Below are positions 23,101 to 34,846 of a stretch of DNA of 64,000 nt, one piece after another. This DNA is from Vicia villosa. Lineage: Eukaryota; Streptophyta; Magnoliopsida; Fabales; Fabaceae. Each line of letters opens with the position of its first letter. Within the stretch, counting starts at the first letter, position 1. The stretch covers positions 558,001 to 622,000 of the forward strand of contig NW_026705237.1 of NCBI RefSeq assembly GCF_029867415.1. Reading direction: 5' to 3'. The position numbers were made by a program, and so were the translations under genes. The notes beneath the pieces are model-generated. The model was not told the origin of the DNA. It worked only from the letters and a program-made list of their open reading frames with translations, and searched no databases.

Positions 23101-24089
23101 TAATAAAATGGGCCGAGAGTATTCAAGAAAATCTTGGTCATCTCTTTCTCTTTTAACGGTGGATTAATTTGAGCAGCAGTTTCTCTCCTTCGTTGGGCAT
23201 ATTCTTTGAAAGCTTCATGGTCTTTTTAAGCCATGGATCGAAGCTGATCTCTGTTTGGAGCCATATCCAAGTTGTATTTGTATTGTCAGACAAAGGCCTC
23301 GCCTAGGTCGTTGAAAGTTCGAATGTTAGTGCTATCCAATCCTGTGTACCACTTCAGTGCGGCGCCAGTCAAACTGTCTTGAAAGTAATGGATGAGCAAC
23401 TGATGATTATCTGCATACGTAGACATCTTCCTAGCATACATCACGAGATGGCTTTGTGGAAAAGAACTACCTTTGTACTTCTCAATGTCAGGGACCTTGA
23501 ATTTAGCTGGTATTTGTACACTGGGAACTAAACATAGCTCCTGGTCATTCTTCCCGAACAAGTCTTTCCCACGAATAGCCTTGACTTCCAGCTGTATCTT
23601 GTTAAATTTCTCTTGGAGATCTTCCATGAGGTTACGCTGATTTGTGCTATCACCTTGATCATGATAAATCTCATTGTCTCCGTAGGGAACAGTGTGAACC
23701 ATAGGAGTTGCAACCGTCATAATTGGTTGAGAAACCGACATAGTGACTTGAGAAAAGGTTGCCCCCTGATTTGGAGTGAACACTGAACTTTGTGCAGCAG
23801 GCGCTTCAGTTGTGGATGTTTGAACCCCAGAAACATTATGGCAAAAACCTGTACCGAAGCTGAAAGGCGTGCTCCAACCTTCTGGCATGGAGAAAGATGG
23901 AATGCTGAATGCAACTGTAGAGGTTGGAGTAGTGATCTCAGATATCACTGTTGCTTGACTGTTGGGTGGTGGCTGCTGATTCTGCGCGGCCACTAAGGAG
24001 TCAACCAAAGTAGTGAGACTTTCCAACTTTTCTTGAAGGGTGGTCACTGTACCACGGAGCTCAATATTCTCTTGTTCAAAGTTTTCCAT
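20125..24089 (-). pseudogene. gag-protease of element I (broken)
   Basis: Start ATG 24089 (MENFEQENIELRG), giving an N-terminal coiled coil as in other Tat gags. The capsid-like region includes KYKGSSFPQSHLVMYARK and ALKWYTGLD. A zinc-finger-like CPYHQGAPGHDLEHC follows near 22610. The protease site reads VLVDT-stop-SSLNV, and the flap motif YSCLLGRPWIY is downstream. A glycine-patch-like AGLGCSPMF and a C-terminal EVWDTLGQPSG...PTGWG module come last. Breaks are TGA at 23288-23286, TAA at 23228-23226, a frameshift near 22740 and TGA at 21444-21442 within the protease active site. Confidence 0.92.
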
Positions 24090-24397
24090 CACTCTTCTCT
24101 TGTTTGAACGAGTATTGTATCTGTGATCTGATTGCGAGCGCGGTCGAGAAACTTTGAGGCGCGACAGCTTGACAGTCTAATGGAGGAAAATCCAAAAGAT
24201 GAGACTCTAGACAACAGACTCGATATGCAGAATGATGTATGCAAAAAGAAGTTTATGATTTTTTCCAAATATTTTAAAGATTATTTCCTTGCAAACATTT
24301 GTACACAAACTGTTATCTTATTGAAATAATGGGAAAATGCTACAACATTGGAGCGTAGCTCCTACAGAAGCAAATGATAAATAAAAGATATACAATC
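24090..24397 (-). other. Spacer between ORF1 and gag of element I
   Basis: About 300 bp, AT-rich, with no supported feature beyond untranslated leader for gag. Confidence 0.6.
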
Positions 24398-25219
24398 CTA
24401 AGCATCCTCATCAGATGAAGAACCAAATGCGTTATCCAGCTTGAGCTTCATGATTTCTTTCCCATAGTAAGCTTTCAACTCGGCCTTTTCGGTCCTTAGC
24501 TTGTCAACAACATTCTTCCAGTCGTCAGGCGTTGGAGCGTTGCTTGTTGAACCTTCAAGCTTTGTCTTGCTTTCTTTGATGTACCTCCGGATTGCAGCGT
24601 CTTTTCGACGGATCTTCTCATCTTTACTCATGAGCCATCCATCTTGATAATAGAGAGTTTCTTCGTGATCTTTCACTCGTTTCTTCAACTTTCTGTTTTC
24701 CACATCAGTCTTACGAAACTTTTCTTCCCAAGCGTCTTTTTCTAACCTCATCTTGGCTAGAGTCTCCTGGTATTCTTCCATAGTGTCAATGGGAATGTTG
24801 GGTAGTTGAGATACCACAGGGAACATGGGTTTTTCATAATCATAAGGCATTTTAAACTCCCTTGCTCTTTTCTTCACCCAACAGGTGTAGGCGTCCATGG
24901 AAATGCAATTCCTTACCCCACCTTTTCCTTTCCTTCGGACGTCATACCAAGCTCTTACCATTCTTGTCTTCAACCCTTGAGGATCCTCCCCTTCTTGGTA
25001 AAAGTAGCATTCCACTGCGAGACCAATGGGTTTAGCTGAATTTGCATACCCGAGTTGTCGTCGGGCTAAGACCGGATTGTAGTTAATTCCTCCTTGTGTA
25101 CCAATGAGGGGTACGTTGGCGAACTCTCCACAACTATTAATGGTTTTTGTACCACAGCGAGCCAAGGTATACCAATGAATATCATTATTAGTAAGAGACA
25201 TAAGTCTTCGAGGCCAACA
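24398..25219 (-). pseudogene. ORF1 of element I, 3' part (split by element II)
   Basis: C-terminal part of the Ogre-specific ORF1, ending at TAA 24400-24398. It carries WPRRLMSLTNNDIHW, CGEFANVPLIGTQGGI and a long charged coiled-coil tail (MRLEKDAWEEKFRKTDVENR). The N-terminal part lies at 44803-45516, some 19.6 kb away. The target duplication keeps the frame across the two parts, and together they would encode about 511 residues with no stop. Legume ORF1 proteins of this kind carry a plant-mobile-domain-like region (annotated DUF7745 as I recall); their role is unknown. Confidence 0.88.
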
Positions 25220-25224
25220 CAAAC
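25220..25224. repeat. Target-site duplication of element II, left
   Basis: CAAAC, identical to 44803-44807. Confidence 0.95.
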
Positions 25225-28200
25225 TGTCGCGCCCTCGGTTTTTTACTACCTCTCGTGTGAGAGATACGAACTGACTCTTCTTTTGTTTTTGAGTTTTGAA
25301 AATCAGAGAGTCGCCACCGACTTTTATTTTATCCAATTAAGGAAAGGTTTATAAAAGAAACAGAAAAAGACCTTTAAGAGATTTTGGGTAAGGGGGTAAG
25401 TTATACAAAGGGAAGGTGTTAGCACTCTTTGTATCCATGGTTATCCATGGGCTCTTAATTGCTTAGTTCACTTGTTTTGAATCATTTGTCTTGCCTTGAA
25501 ATGCTTGTATGTGGTCTTAAAATTCATTTTGTAAATTGACTTTATAATGATCCTTGTGCGGATGTATACAAAGTGTTTTACCTTTCGAAGGATGTTTTGA
25601 AAAAAGAACGTTAACTTCGTAATGATCCTTGTTTGGATATATACCAAGTATTGTCTTTTTTGAAAGTTTTATTTTGAAAAACAATGATATATGAGACATT
25701 TGTTTGTTTTGATTTGAGCAAGCATTTAGGAGGTCTCCCCTATGTTTATAAGGTCCTTTCCTATTTCCTTTAGAAAATTCTCCTTTTACCGGATGTAAAC
25801 AAAGGTTCGATTTTGCATTTGAAACAGTAGAATTTGGATTTTGAAAAGAGTAACAGAGGGATTACCCTAAGAGGTGCAAGTGTGATTGTGTTTTGATTCA
25901 GATATTTTTATCTTTGAAGTTAGTGATCTAACGCTTCGGTTTTTATCTTTGACATACACACAGTTTTATATGTACTGGAATTAAAATGCGGGAATGTAAA
26001 ATGCGGAAAGTAAATCTACGCTATTACATCGATTGTGCGGGAAATGTAAACTACGCTATTTACATGAATTTGACAACCTATACACTTTATCTAATAATTT
26101 AAATTGCAATAAGATAAAAGAAATATTTTTGGTTTTTTGGATGGTTGATTTTAATTAGAATTAATGCATAATTAATTTAATTAAAATGCTATGCATTAGA
26201 AATAAAATTTAAACCTAAAAAATTAAGTCTAAAATATGTTCATATTGCTTGTTAATTAATTTTAAAATAAAAACTATTTTTTTTTTATTTTTTGAAGTTA
26301 TTTTGAAAATTAATAAGTTAAATTATCATATAATTATATAAACAATTATACAAATAATTAAAACTTAAAGAGAAAAATATTCTAAATATGTACAAAATTA
26401 GTCTATAATATATAAACTAAATTTAATAAAAAAGAACAATTTTTTTCGGATTTTTTAATAGGTTGAAATAATTAAAAAGCAAATATATAAATATATACTT
26501 ATTAATTAAGCAAAATATTTTAATTATTAAGAAAAATAAAAATATTTTTATGTCAAAAAATAATAGATTATTTTATAAGCCTAAAAATATTTTTATTATA
26601 TTTTTTTGATTTTTTAAACTATTTTAAATTAATTTTGTAAAGTAAATTAAATAAAATAGAAAATATATAATTAATAATCTGGTGTGGTTGATAGGAAGGT
26701 CTATGGTAAGGATGAGCATATCATGAGCGTTGGATTGAGTGACAAGTTGATCTGATGGTGACTGGATTGAAGGCACATGGCACGTACAGGACCTGCAAGG
26801 CATAGGATCAGAAATTTTAAATTTAAAAAAACGCGCGCGCGCTGGCCACTCAGGTGAGGACACCTCATCATCTTCAACCTCTTGCCACCACTTTTAACAG
26901 CGTTTTTGCCAAAAAACGCTGTAATATGTGAGCTCAAACCTGCAAAATAGCGAATAGGGGTAAACTCATGCAAAAATCTTTCGCGACCTATGCAATCAAC
27001 TAGCCTTGATCCACTGAGTTCAAATATGCCACTAGTTTGGTCTAATTTTGCCTCTAGCTAAAAACCCCAAATTAGAGTTCAAGAACCCTAAAATGGTATC
27101 TTCATGGATACGTGACCAAACTTCAATTAACTATCCAGAAACAATCAGAACAATAAACCAAACTCAAATATATGATTACATCGTGTTAAATATGCATGTA
27201 TGATTATATTTTGGTAGGTTTATGTTTGAGCAAACCGTGAGCTTTAGATGCGTGTTTTTTGAGGTTTTGCTTGCTGAAAACGATTGGGATAGATTCAGAG
27301 ATGTTTGAGGAACGTGTTTGAGTATTTAGTTTGGGTTGAATTGAGCTTAAAAATAAAATTCGAATTTCAATTTTTTCCAATATTTCAAGTTGTTTACAAG
27401 AGTGATACAAGCAAGAGTATGGTTCTGAATTCGTGTCTTTTTATTAATGAAGTATTCTACTTCATTTATAGGCCATAGAAGTACTTAAAAACTATGCTAA
27501 GAAGCTTTGATGGCTTTGTTGAATTTTTGACTTTTTTAATAATATGTAGCTTTGAATTCAAGCAACCATGGCTTAATTTTCTTCAACCTTCTGCTGTACC
27601 ATCTCTTTGGGGCAGAGCTTTGAATGATTCTTGATGACTCATGCTTAAGATCAAAGCTACATAACATTGTCTTGCACCATTTCTTTTTCAATTTAATTTT
27701 AAATGTAATAAAATTAAACCAAAAAAGAAATAAAATGTTATTGGCCTTAGGTTGGTCGTGGGAGGCCCTTAGCAACATTAGAATCATGTTTGGATCATGA
27801 AAACTTGGCCCCTTTTGGAAAAAAAACCTTTTTGATCAATGTTGGTTTCATGCATTTTCTCAAAAAATAGCCAACTTCAACAAGGCATAAATCCCTCAAT
27901 TTTTATCATATGAAGGAGTTCTTGTACTTTTTAGAAACCTCAAGATGTCCTATACAAGCCACTTTGGAAACTTTTTTTCATTTGGAGAAGTTATCTTGAT
28001 GTTATGGCCTTTGACAAAAAACCACTTTTTGTTGACTTTGAAAATGACCTGTAATGTCTGAGCTCATATTTTTCAAATGATGAATCCATTGACCATGGGA
28101 CCAATTGCATTTGAAAGATAATTGAATTTCCTTCAAAACAAGCTTTGGTTGGAATTTTTTGAATGAACGAGGAGAGAGTTATGGCCTGTCAAAGTTCAGT

Positions 28201-29188
28201 TGACTTTTTAGGAGAAAACCCTAATTTTGAAACTTAGGGTTTTGTTGATTTTTTATCTTTCCTTGATGAATTATGATCAACCAATGATTAAATGATGAAT
28301 CTTTTGACAAAATATGGATGTTGACAAAAAATTTCATTTTTGACTGTCTGTTGACTTTTCGGTCAAACTGGTCGTCTGTTGACTGTTTGAGCTGCTGACT
28401 GTACGTCCGAGCGAATTGAAGTTTGAAAATTTGTATGGTGGTACTTTGAGATATATGGAGGTCCATGAAATCCATTTGAGGTCTCAAAAAACTTGTGCTC
28501 CTGAAAAAAACAAAAACCCTAGTTAGGGACTGTTTGTGTAGGAGACAGTTAAGCGTACCTGATTTTTGTGCAGTGCTGAGTTTCTGTTGATCATGTGATG
28601 TTCAGAAGACTTCTAGAACAAAAATATTGGAATTTTGAAATGCAAAAAGATTGATTTGATTGATGGTACAAAACACGGAAAATTGCACTCTCAGCGGGTT
28701 TGACTGTCAACTGATTGTTCAGGTATTAACGTAACAGTTAAAGTGAAAATTCAACAGTTAAATTTAATTTTTATTTTTGTTTTTTTTTGTTGTGTTAATG
28801 GTGAAAATTTATTTACATGAGTTGTTAGAAAAATTAGTGGGAAACAAAAAACTAATAATAATTTACTTGTTACCAGTACAGTCTGAATCCCCGGACTCTG
28901 CGCCTGCAAAAATTTAATTCTATACCAATTGCGTCAGTACTATTTATCTGCAAATAAATCTCAAATAAACAGCGTGTGTGAAGTGATAAACAGTAATTGG
29001 CGTTTGCGTAAGAATAAATTCAACAGCGAACCAAAATACCGTATAATAAAAATTCTAAAAACCGAGTATTCATAAAATCAGGATATTTATGAAATAAAAT
29101 CCAAGATTATATGAGACTCCCAATTTTTAGACAGAAGTCTGTTGCGTTCTTTTTGAAAATAGATGCGGGCAAATTTTGGGGTATAACA
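25225..29188 (-). repeat. 3' LTR of element II
   Basis: Sense strand starts TGTTATACCCC at 29188 and ends GGGCGCGACA at 25225. It is AT-rich with many homopolymers (26100-26660). It aligns with 40844-44802 with scattered substitutions and small indels, such as about 9 bp near 41790. Open frames of 60-90 codons here lack support as genes. Confidence 0.95.
27473..27480 (-). promoter_or_regulatory. TATA box of element II 3' LTR
   Basis: The minus strand reads GGCCTATAAATGAAGTAG; the same sequence lies at 43075 in the other LTR. Confidence 0.6.
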
Positions 29189-29200
29189 GTTGCCCCTATT
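29189..29200 (-). other. Polypurine-type tract of element II
   Basis: The minus strand reads AATAGGGGCAAC directly before the LTR start TGTTATACCCC. Confidence 0.7.
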
Positions 29201-29474
29201 CAATCTTCTTAAACTTGAAGAGACTGTTTGGAATCTGAAGGTAGAAGATGATTGAATATTTTAGATGCCCTGAAAATTTGCACTTACCTCCATCGGAGTG
29301 ATGTTGGAAATTGCATTTGAGTATTGTCTGAGAGATGTTGTTGGCAGATCATAACATTATCTGAGATGGGCTTTCAGATGCCATCTATTGAATGTATTGA
29401 TGGTTTGTTCATCAAAATGAATCCTTTGATTATATCTTGACGAAGGATTTGAAAACCTCTGCGTTGACCGTTTC

Positions 29475-29845
29475 GGAACCGTCCAAGGTTACCGCTTTAA
29501 GTCTGGGAGGCTGATCGTTACGGAACTGTCCAAAGTTTCCGTTTTAGATTTTGAAAGTTGATCTATGAGGAATCGTCTGAGGTATCAGCTTTAGATTTTT
29601 GAAGGTTGATCGTAGTGGAACCGTCTAAGGTATCCGCTTTAGATCTGTGAGTTGATCGTCTTAAGGAACCGTCTGAGGTATCGACTTCGATCTGAAGATT
29701 GATCGTCTTAAGGAACCGTCCAAGGTATCGACTTAGATCTGTAGGTAGATCATTAAGGAACCGTCTGAGGTATCGACTTAGATCTGTGTTGCTGGTAGAT
29801 CATTAAGGAACCGTCCAAGGTATCGACTTAGATCTATGTTGCTTG
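29475..29845 (-). repeat. Eight-copy GGAACCGTC tandem array, 46-50 bp period
   Basis: Units start near 29475, 29522, 29569, 29618, 29665, 29712, 29757 and 29807. Each holds GGAACC, a 6-base loop, then GGT-A-TC(C) or GGTTACC, which can pair with a one-base bulge. Unit 2 has GGAACT with AGTTTCC, a compensated change. Confidence 0.8.
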
Positions 29846-30132
29846 TTTTTTGAGTTGATAGAAGTTTTGGAAAGAGAGATCTCTTCAGAATGAATCTTTG
29901 GCTTGATTATATCTGAGAGGAATGTTCGTCTGAATAGAATTTAGGGGAACACTGCATGTGATTGAGAACAACTTTTCTGAGGATATTCGTCCACCTGAAA
30001 AATCAAGTTAGTGACATGCAATGTTATGATGCATGTAATGTATATGTTGAGATTCTCAAAATAAATGAGAAACGTGCATGTTATGTATGCGTTTGTCATG
30101 AAACATTATATGTTGTGTATGAATATGCGTAT

Positions 30133-30160
30133 AATGTATGATGTATGATGTATGATGTAT
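30133..30160. repeat. GTATGAT heptamer microsatellite
   Basis: About four head-to-tail copies of a 7-bp unit. Confidence 0.75.
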
Positions 30161-31045
30161 GATTTATGCAATTTAGAGCGTATCAAACTTCTGGTTGGGA
30201 AAATAAATCCCTGCTTGTTATTTTGGAAATGAAGGCATTGATGATTGTTGATGATCTTTGCTGCCTTGTTCGAGTATACTTAGCTGGGGAACTTTTTTAC
30301 GGACCAGGGTGCTCTGTTGAGGGATCTTTGACTACCGCTTGGGGATGAAGGTAATTTGAAAGTTCTGATTTTGATGCCCTTTGAATGGGAATGAGAAAGA
30401 TGCATAATCCTCTGATGCACTATTTGACCAAGCCTTGGTGTGGAGACCACACCTTCTGGGGATAGTGATCTTGAACAGCCCTGCTGGGGAATAAGATTTC
30501 TCGAATCATTTTGTTGGAGAGAAAAATCTCATAGAGGAATTTGCTGAGAAATACGTCTCTGTTGGGGAATTTTCCTCTGAAACTGGTTTCGGGATGATGC
30601 CCAGATGATTGGGACACTACCTGAATGCTATTCCTGTTTTTCTTATAAACATCAGTCATATTCAAATGCACATGTTCATTCAAAATTATCATTGGGACGT
30701 TTACGTATTCAAAACAGAAAAAGTGAAAACGTTGATTTTGAGCATGAGCTGCATTGATTTTTGAAAAAGAGCCATATTAGGCGAATTAGTATAAGGAGAC
30801 AAAAATCCTAGTAGTAGGAAATTGTCATAAAACTTTGAAAAGTACTTATAAAGAGAAATAGCTATGTGAAAACAATCCAATCAAGTTTCAATTCTGCTAT
30901 TGCCAATCTGTCTTCGAACATCTCATCCCTCACTTGTTGGAAGAAAGTAATTGGACTGATCGGTGTCTTTGATGTGTTGAATCTTGAAGGTGAGTAGGTA
31001 GCTAAACGGGACATAGTCGTACGCTTTACTCCCTAATTTTTGCCT

Positions 31046-31184
31046 AGGCTTCCTTTTCAGGTTTTCAGCCTACCGGGATAATTATTTTTAAGTCTCTAAT
31101 TTTTGCCTGGATTGCCCTTTCAGGTTTTCAATCCACCGAGACGCTCATTTTTTTGCCTAAGTTGCCCTTTCAGGTTTTCAACTT
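31046..31184 (-). repeat. Three hairpins just after the pol stop of element II
   Basis: Arms on the + strand are AGGCT/AGCCT (31046, 31067), GGATTG/CAATCC (31109, 31129) and AAGTTG/CAACTT (31159, 31179). Loops are close to CCCTTTCAGGTTTT. The loop is conserved while the arms differ and still pair. The nearest stem ends 13 bases after the stop codon. Confidence 0.85.
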
Positions 31185-31197
31185 AGCGAGCTTTTCT

Positions 31198-34100
31198 TTA
31201 AGCGAAGTACTTTTTGACTATGTCCGCATTTACAGGGTGTGGGAAATCCTCGCCGTCCATAGTGGTAAGCAACATGGCTCCACCGGAGAATACTTTCTTG
31301 ATTACAAACGGTCCCTCATAAGTGGGAGTCCACTTGCCCCTGGGGTCACCTTGTGGTAGGATGATGCGTTTGACAACCAAATCACCGGTTTGATATGCCT
31401 GAATTTTGACTTTCTTGTTGAAGGCTTTGATCATACGTTTCTGGTACAACTGACCATGACAAATAGCTGCGAGCCTCTTTTCATCAAACAAGTTTATCTG
31501 GTCCAACCGAGTCTGAAACCAATCATCTTCGTCTAGATCAGCTTCTTTCATAATCCTTAGGGAAGGAATCCGAATTTCAATTGGAAGAACTGCCTCCATA
31601 CCATAGACTAAGGAAAATGGAGTTGCCCCTGTTGAAGTACGCGCTGATGTGCGATAACCATGAAGAGCAAAAGGTAACATCTCATGCCAGTCTTTGTAGG
31701 TTACTGTCATCTTCTGTATGATCTTCTTGATGTTCTTGGTGGCAGCTTCCACCGCGCCATTCATCTTTGGTCGATATGCAGAGGAATTATGATGTTTGAT
31801 CTGGAACTGTGTGCAGAGTTCAGTAATCATTCTATTGTTTAAATTTGTGCCATTGTCTATGATGATCCTTTCAGGGATGCCATACCGACAAATGAGATTG
31901 TGCTTGATAAACCGGGCCACCACATTCTTGGTGACAGAAGCGAATGAAGCTGCTTCTACCCACTTTGTGAAGTAGTCAATAGCGACCAGGATAAAATGAT
32001 GTCCGTTGGAGGCAGTAGGCTTGATTTCTCCAATCATATCAATACCCCACATTGCAAAGGCCAAGGAGCCGTCAGGACGTTTAACGGGACTGGAGGTACA
32101 TGTACTTTGTCAGCATATATCTGGCATTTGTGACAAGTTCTGGAGTGACGATGGCAGTCTGTCTCCATGGTGGACCAGTAATAACCTGCTCTCAGAATCA
32201 TTTTAGCCATTGTATGTCCACTTGAATGAGTACCAAAGGCACCATCGTGTATGTCTTCCATAATCTGTTCAGCTTCTTTCTTGTTTACACAACGAAGCAA
32301 AGTCGAGTCATGGTTGCGTTTGTACTGGATTCCATTACTTAGAAAGAATTTGGCAGCAAATCTTCTTAGAAACTTTCTATCATTAATGGATGCCCTTTCA
32401 GGGTATTCTTGGACTTCGAGATATCTTTTTACTTCATGGAACCATGGTTTTTCTTGGACTTCGAGATATCTTTTTACCTCATTGACCCACCTGACTTTGA
32501 ACATATATGACATGGTAGCTAGGGCATCAGCTAGTTGATTTTCTTCGCGCGGGATATGTTCAAAAGTGATTTTTTCAAAGTAGGGAATCAAACTTAGCAC
32601 ATATTCTTTGTATGGAATTAGATTCACGTGCTTCGTGTCCCATTCCTCTTTGACTTGATAAATTACAAGCGTCGAATCTCCGTAGACCTCTAGGAACTTA
32701 ATTCTTAAATCTATTGCAGCTTTGAGAACCAGAATACATGCTTCATACTCTGCTATATTGTTAGTGCAATTGAAGCATAATCTGGCAGTGAATGGTGTAT
32801 GTCCTCCTGTAGGAGAAATGATCACAGCTCCGATGCCATTGCCAAATGCATTAACAGCTCCATCAAAAACCATAGTCCATCGGGATCCTGGCTCGGGTCC
32901 TTCCTCCGGTCCTGGTTGTTTGTAGTCAGTAACTAGCATAATGTCTTCATCTAGGAAGTCAAAGTTCAACGCTTGATAATCATCCACTGCTTGATGAGCC
33001 AGATGATCAGCTACCACACTTCCTTTGATTGCTTTTTGTGAAGTGTACTGGATGTCATACTCTGTTAAGATCATTTGCCATCTTGCTATTCTTCCGGAGA
33101 GAGCAGGTTTTTCGAACACATACTTGATGGGATCCATTTTGGAGATCAGGAAAGTGGTGTGGTTTAGCATATACTGTCTTAGTCGGCGAGCCGCCAATGC
33201 TAAGGCACAACAAGTTTTCTCGAGTAGTGAGTATCTTGTTTCACAATCGGTAAACTTTCTGCTAAGATAGTAGATTTCATGCTCCTTTCGGCCAGACTCG
33301 TCATGTTGCCCCAGTACACACCCCATTGAATCTTCTAACACTGTCAGATACATTATCAGAGGTCTTCCTTCCACTGGTGGTAATAAGATTGGCAGTTTTT
33401 GGAGATATTCTTTGATTTTATCAAAGGCTAACTGGCATTTGTCATTCCATCTTTCCACTTGATCTTTCCTCAACAGTTTGAAGATCGGCACACAAGTAGT
33501 AGTCATATGGGCAATAAATCTGGCTATGTAATTCAGACGTCCCAAGAATCCTCTGACTTGTTTCTCGGTACGGGGTATGGGCATTTCTTGAATGGCTTTG
33601 ACATTGGTAGGATCAACTTCAATACCTTTGCTGCTGACGATGAAACCTAAGAGTTTACCGGATCTTACTCCAAAGGTACACTTGTTCGGATTTAGTCACA
33701 ACCTGTACTTCTTGAGTCTATCAAACAGCTTGTGAAGATGACCCATATGTTCTTCTTCGGTGTTGGATTTTGCAATCATATCATCCACATAAACCTCTAT
33801 TTCTTGATGAATCATATCATGGAACAGAGCTACCATTGCACGCTGATATGTTTCTCCTACATTCTTTAAACCAAAGGGCATTAATTTGTAACAAAAGGTT
33901 CCCCAGGGTGTTGTGAAGGTTGTTTTTTCCATGTCTTCGGGTGCCATCTTAATTTGATTGTACCTTGAGAATCCATCCATAAAGGAGAATACCTTGCATT
34001 GTGCGGTATTGTCAACCAGTACATCGATGTGAGGTAAAGGGAAATCATCTTTGGGGCTTGCCCGATTCAGATCTCTGTAGTCTACACACATTCTGACTTT

Positions 34101-34655
34101 CCTGTCTTTTTTAGGCACAGGCACTATGTTAGCTATCCATGGAGGATAACTCACAACTTTCAGAAAGCCGACATTGAATTGCTTCTCATCCTCGTCTTTG
34201 ATCTTCTTTGACATATCGGGCCTACTTCTTCGCAGCTTATGCTTAACTGGAGTGCTACCTTCTTTGATCTGCAGGTGATGGACCACAATATCCGTGTCAA
34301 GGCCGGGCATATCTTCATAGGACCAGGCGAATATCTCAACGTAGTCTTGTAACATTTGAATCAGTCTTTGCTTGACACTGTCTTCTAGATCAGCCCCTAT
34401 CTTGACTTCTTTCTTTTCTTCGTCACTGCTCAAGTTGATAACCTCAATTGATTCTTCATGCGGCTGTATAGTCTTTTCCTCTTGTTCTAACAGCCTTGTA
34501 AGTTCCCTTGGTACTTCACAATCTTCCTCACTTTCGTCCTCAGTTTGGTAGATCGGATTTTCAAAGTCATGACTGGCAATAGCAGAATCGTTATCAACTG
34601 GATCCAGAGTGAATGTGAATCTGCATTTATTATGTGGGTGTGTGTAAGAACACAT
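31198..34655 (-). pseudogene. pol of element II: RT, RNase H, second RNase H, integrase (two lesions)
   Basis: Reads from ATG 34655 (or from a splice acceptor at 34621) to TAA 31200-31198. RT has RMCVDYRDLNRASPKDDFPL and YVDDM near 33780-33795. RNase H is followed by a Tat-type second RNase H (SRWTMVFDGAVNAFGN...ADALATMS). Integrase has HSSGHTMAKM...CHKCQ and the D-D-E core (DMIG, IDNGTNLNN, NGAVEAATK). Lesions are TGA at 33698-33696 where RT expects an arginine, and a frameshift near 32055 before MWGIDMIG. A segment linking RNase H to integrase is replaced by a short in-frame duplication at 32410-32500. Confidence 0.94.
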
Positions 34656-34846
34656 AGCTATTTGAAATGAACATGATCATGATATGACAAACCCTTATAA
34701 AAAGGACCAGTGTGCTCGGGCAAGGCACACGGCTTTCAAGTTCATGGTTCGATAGTATAGGAACCATTTTTATCTTTGCACATATAAACAACGAAAATAT
34801 GAAATTGCATTTACTCCTGATCAAAGGAGATCACATCCTCAGCTTC
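34656..34846 (-). other. Protease-RT spacer, putative intron of element II
   Basis: Gag-protease stops at 34847 and pol continues in another frame. TAAATGCAG at 34629-34621, just inside the pol frame, is a splice acceptor that aligns with TATGTGCAG in element I; both are followed by ATTYAC. GGAGTAAAT near 34818 is a possible donor. Splicing is known for Ogre but not shown here. Confidence 0.5.

Larger units (their letters stand above)
29189..31197 (-). other. 3' untranslated region of element II
   Basis: 2 kb between the pol stop (TAA, 31200-31198) and the 3' LTR, with no supported open frame. It includes hairpins at 31046-31184, an eight-unit array at 29475-29845 and a GTATGAT heptamer run. 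Confidence 0.85.

Noticed and set aside
29475..29845. CRISPR-like array
   Set aside because: Repeats and spacers are not separable, the period is short and drifting, and the context is a plant retrotransposon.
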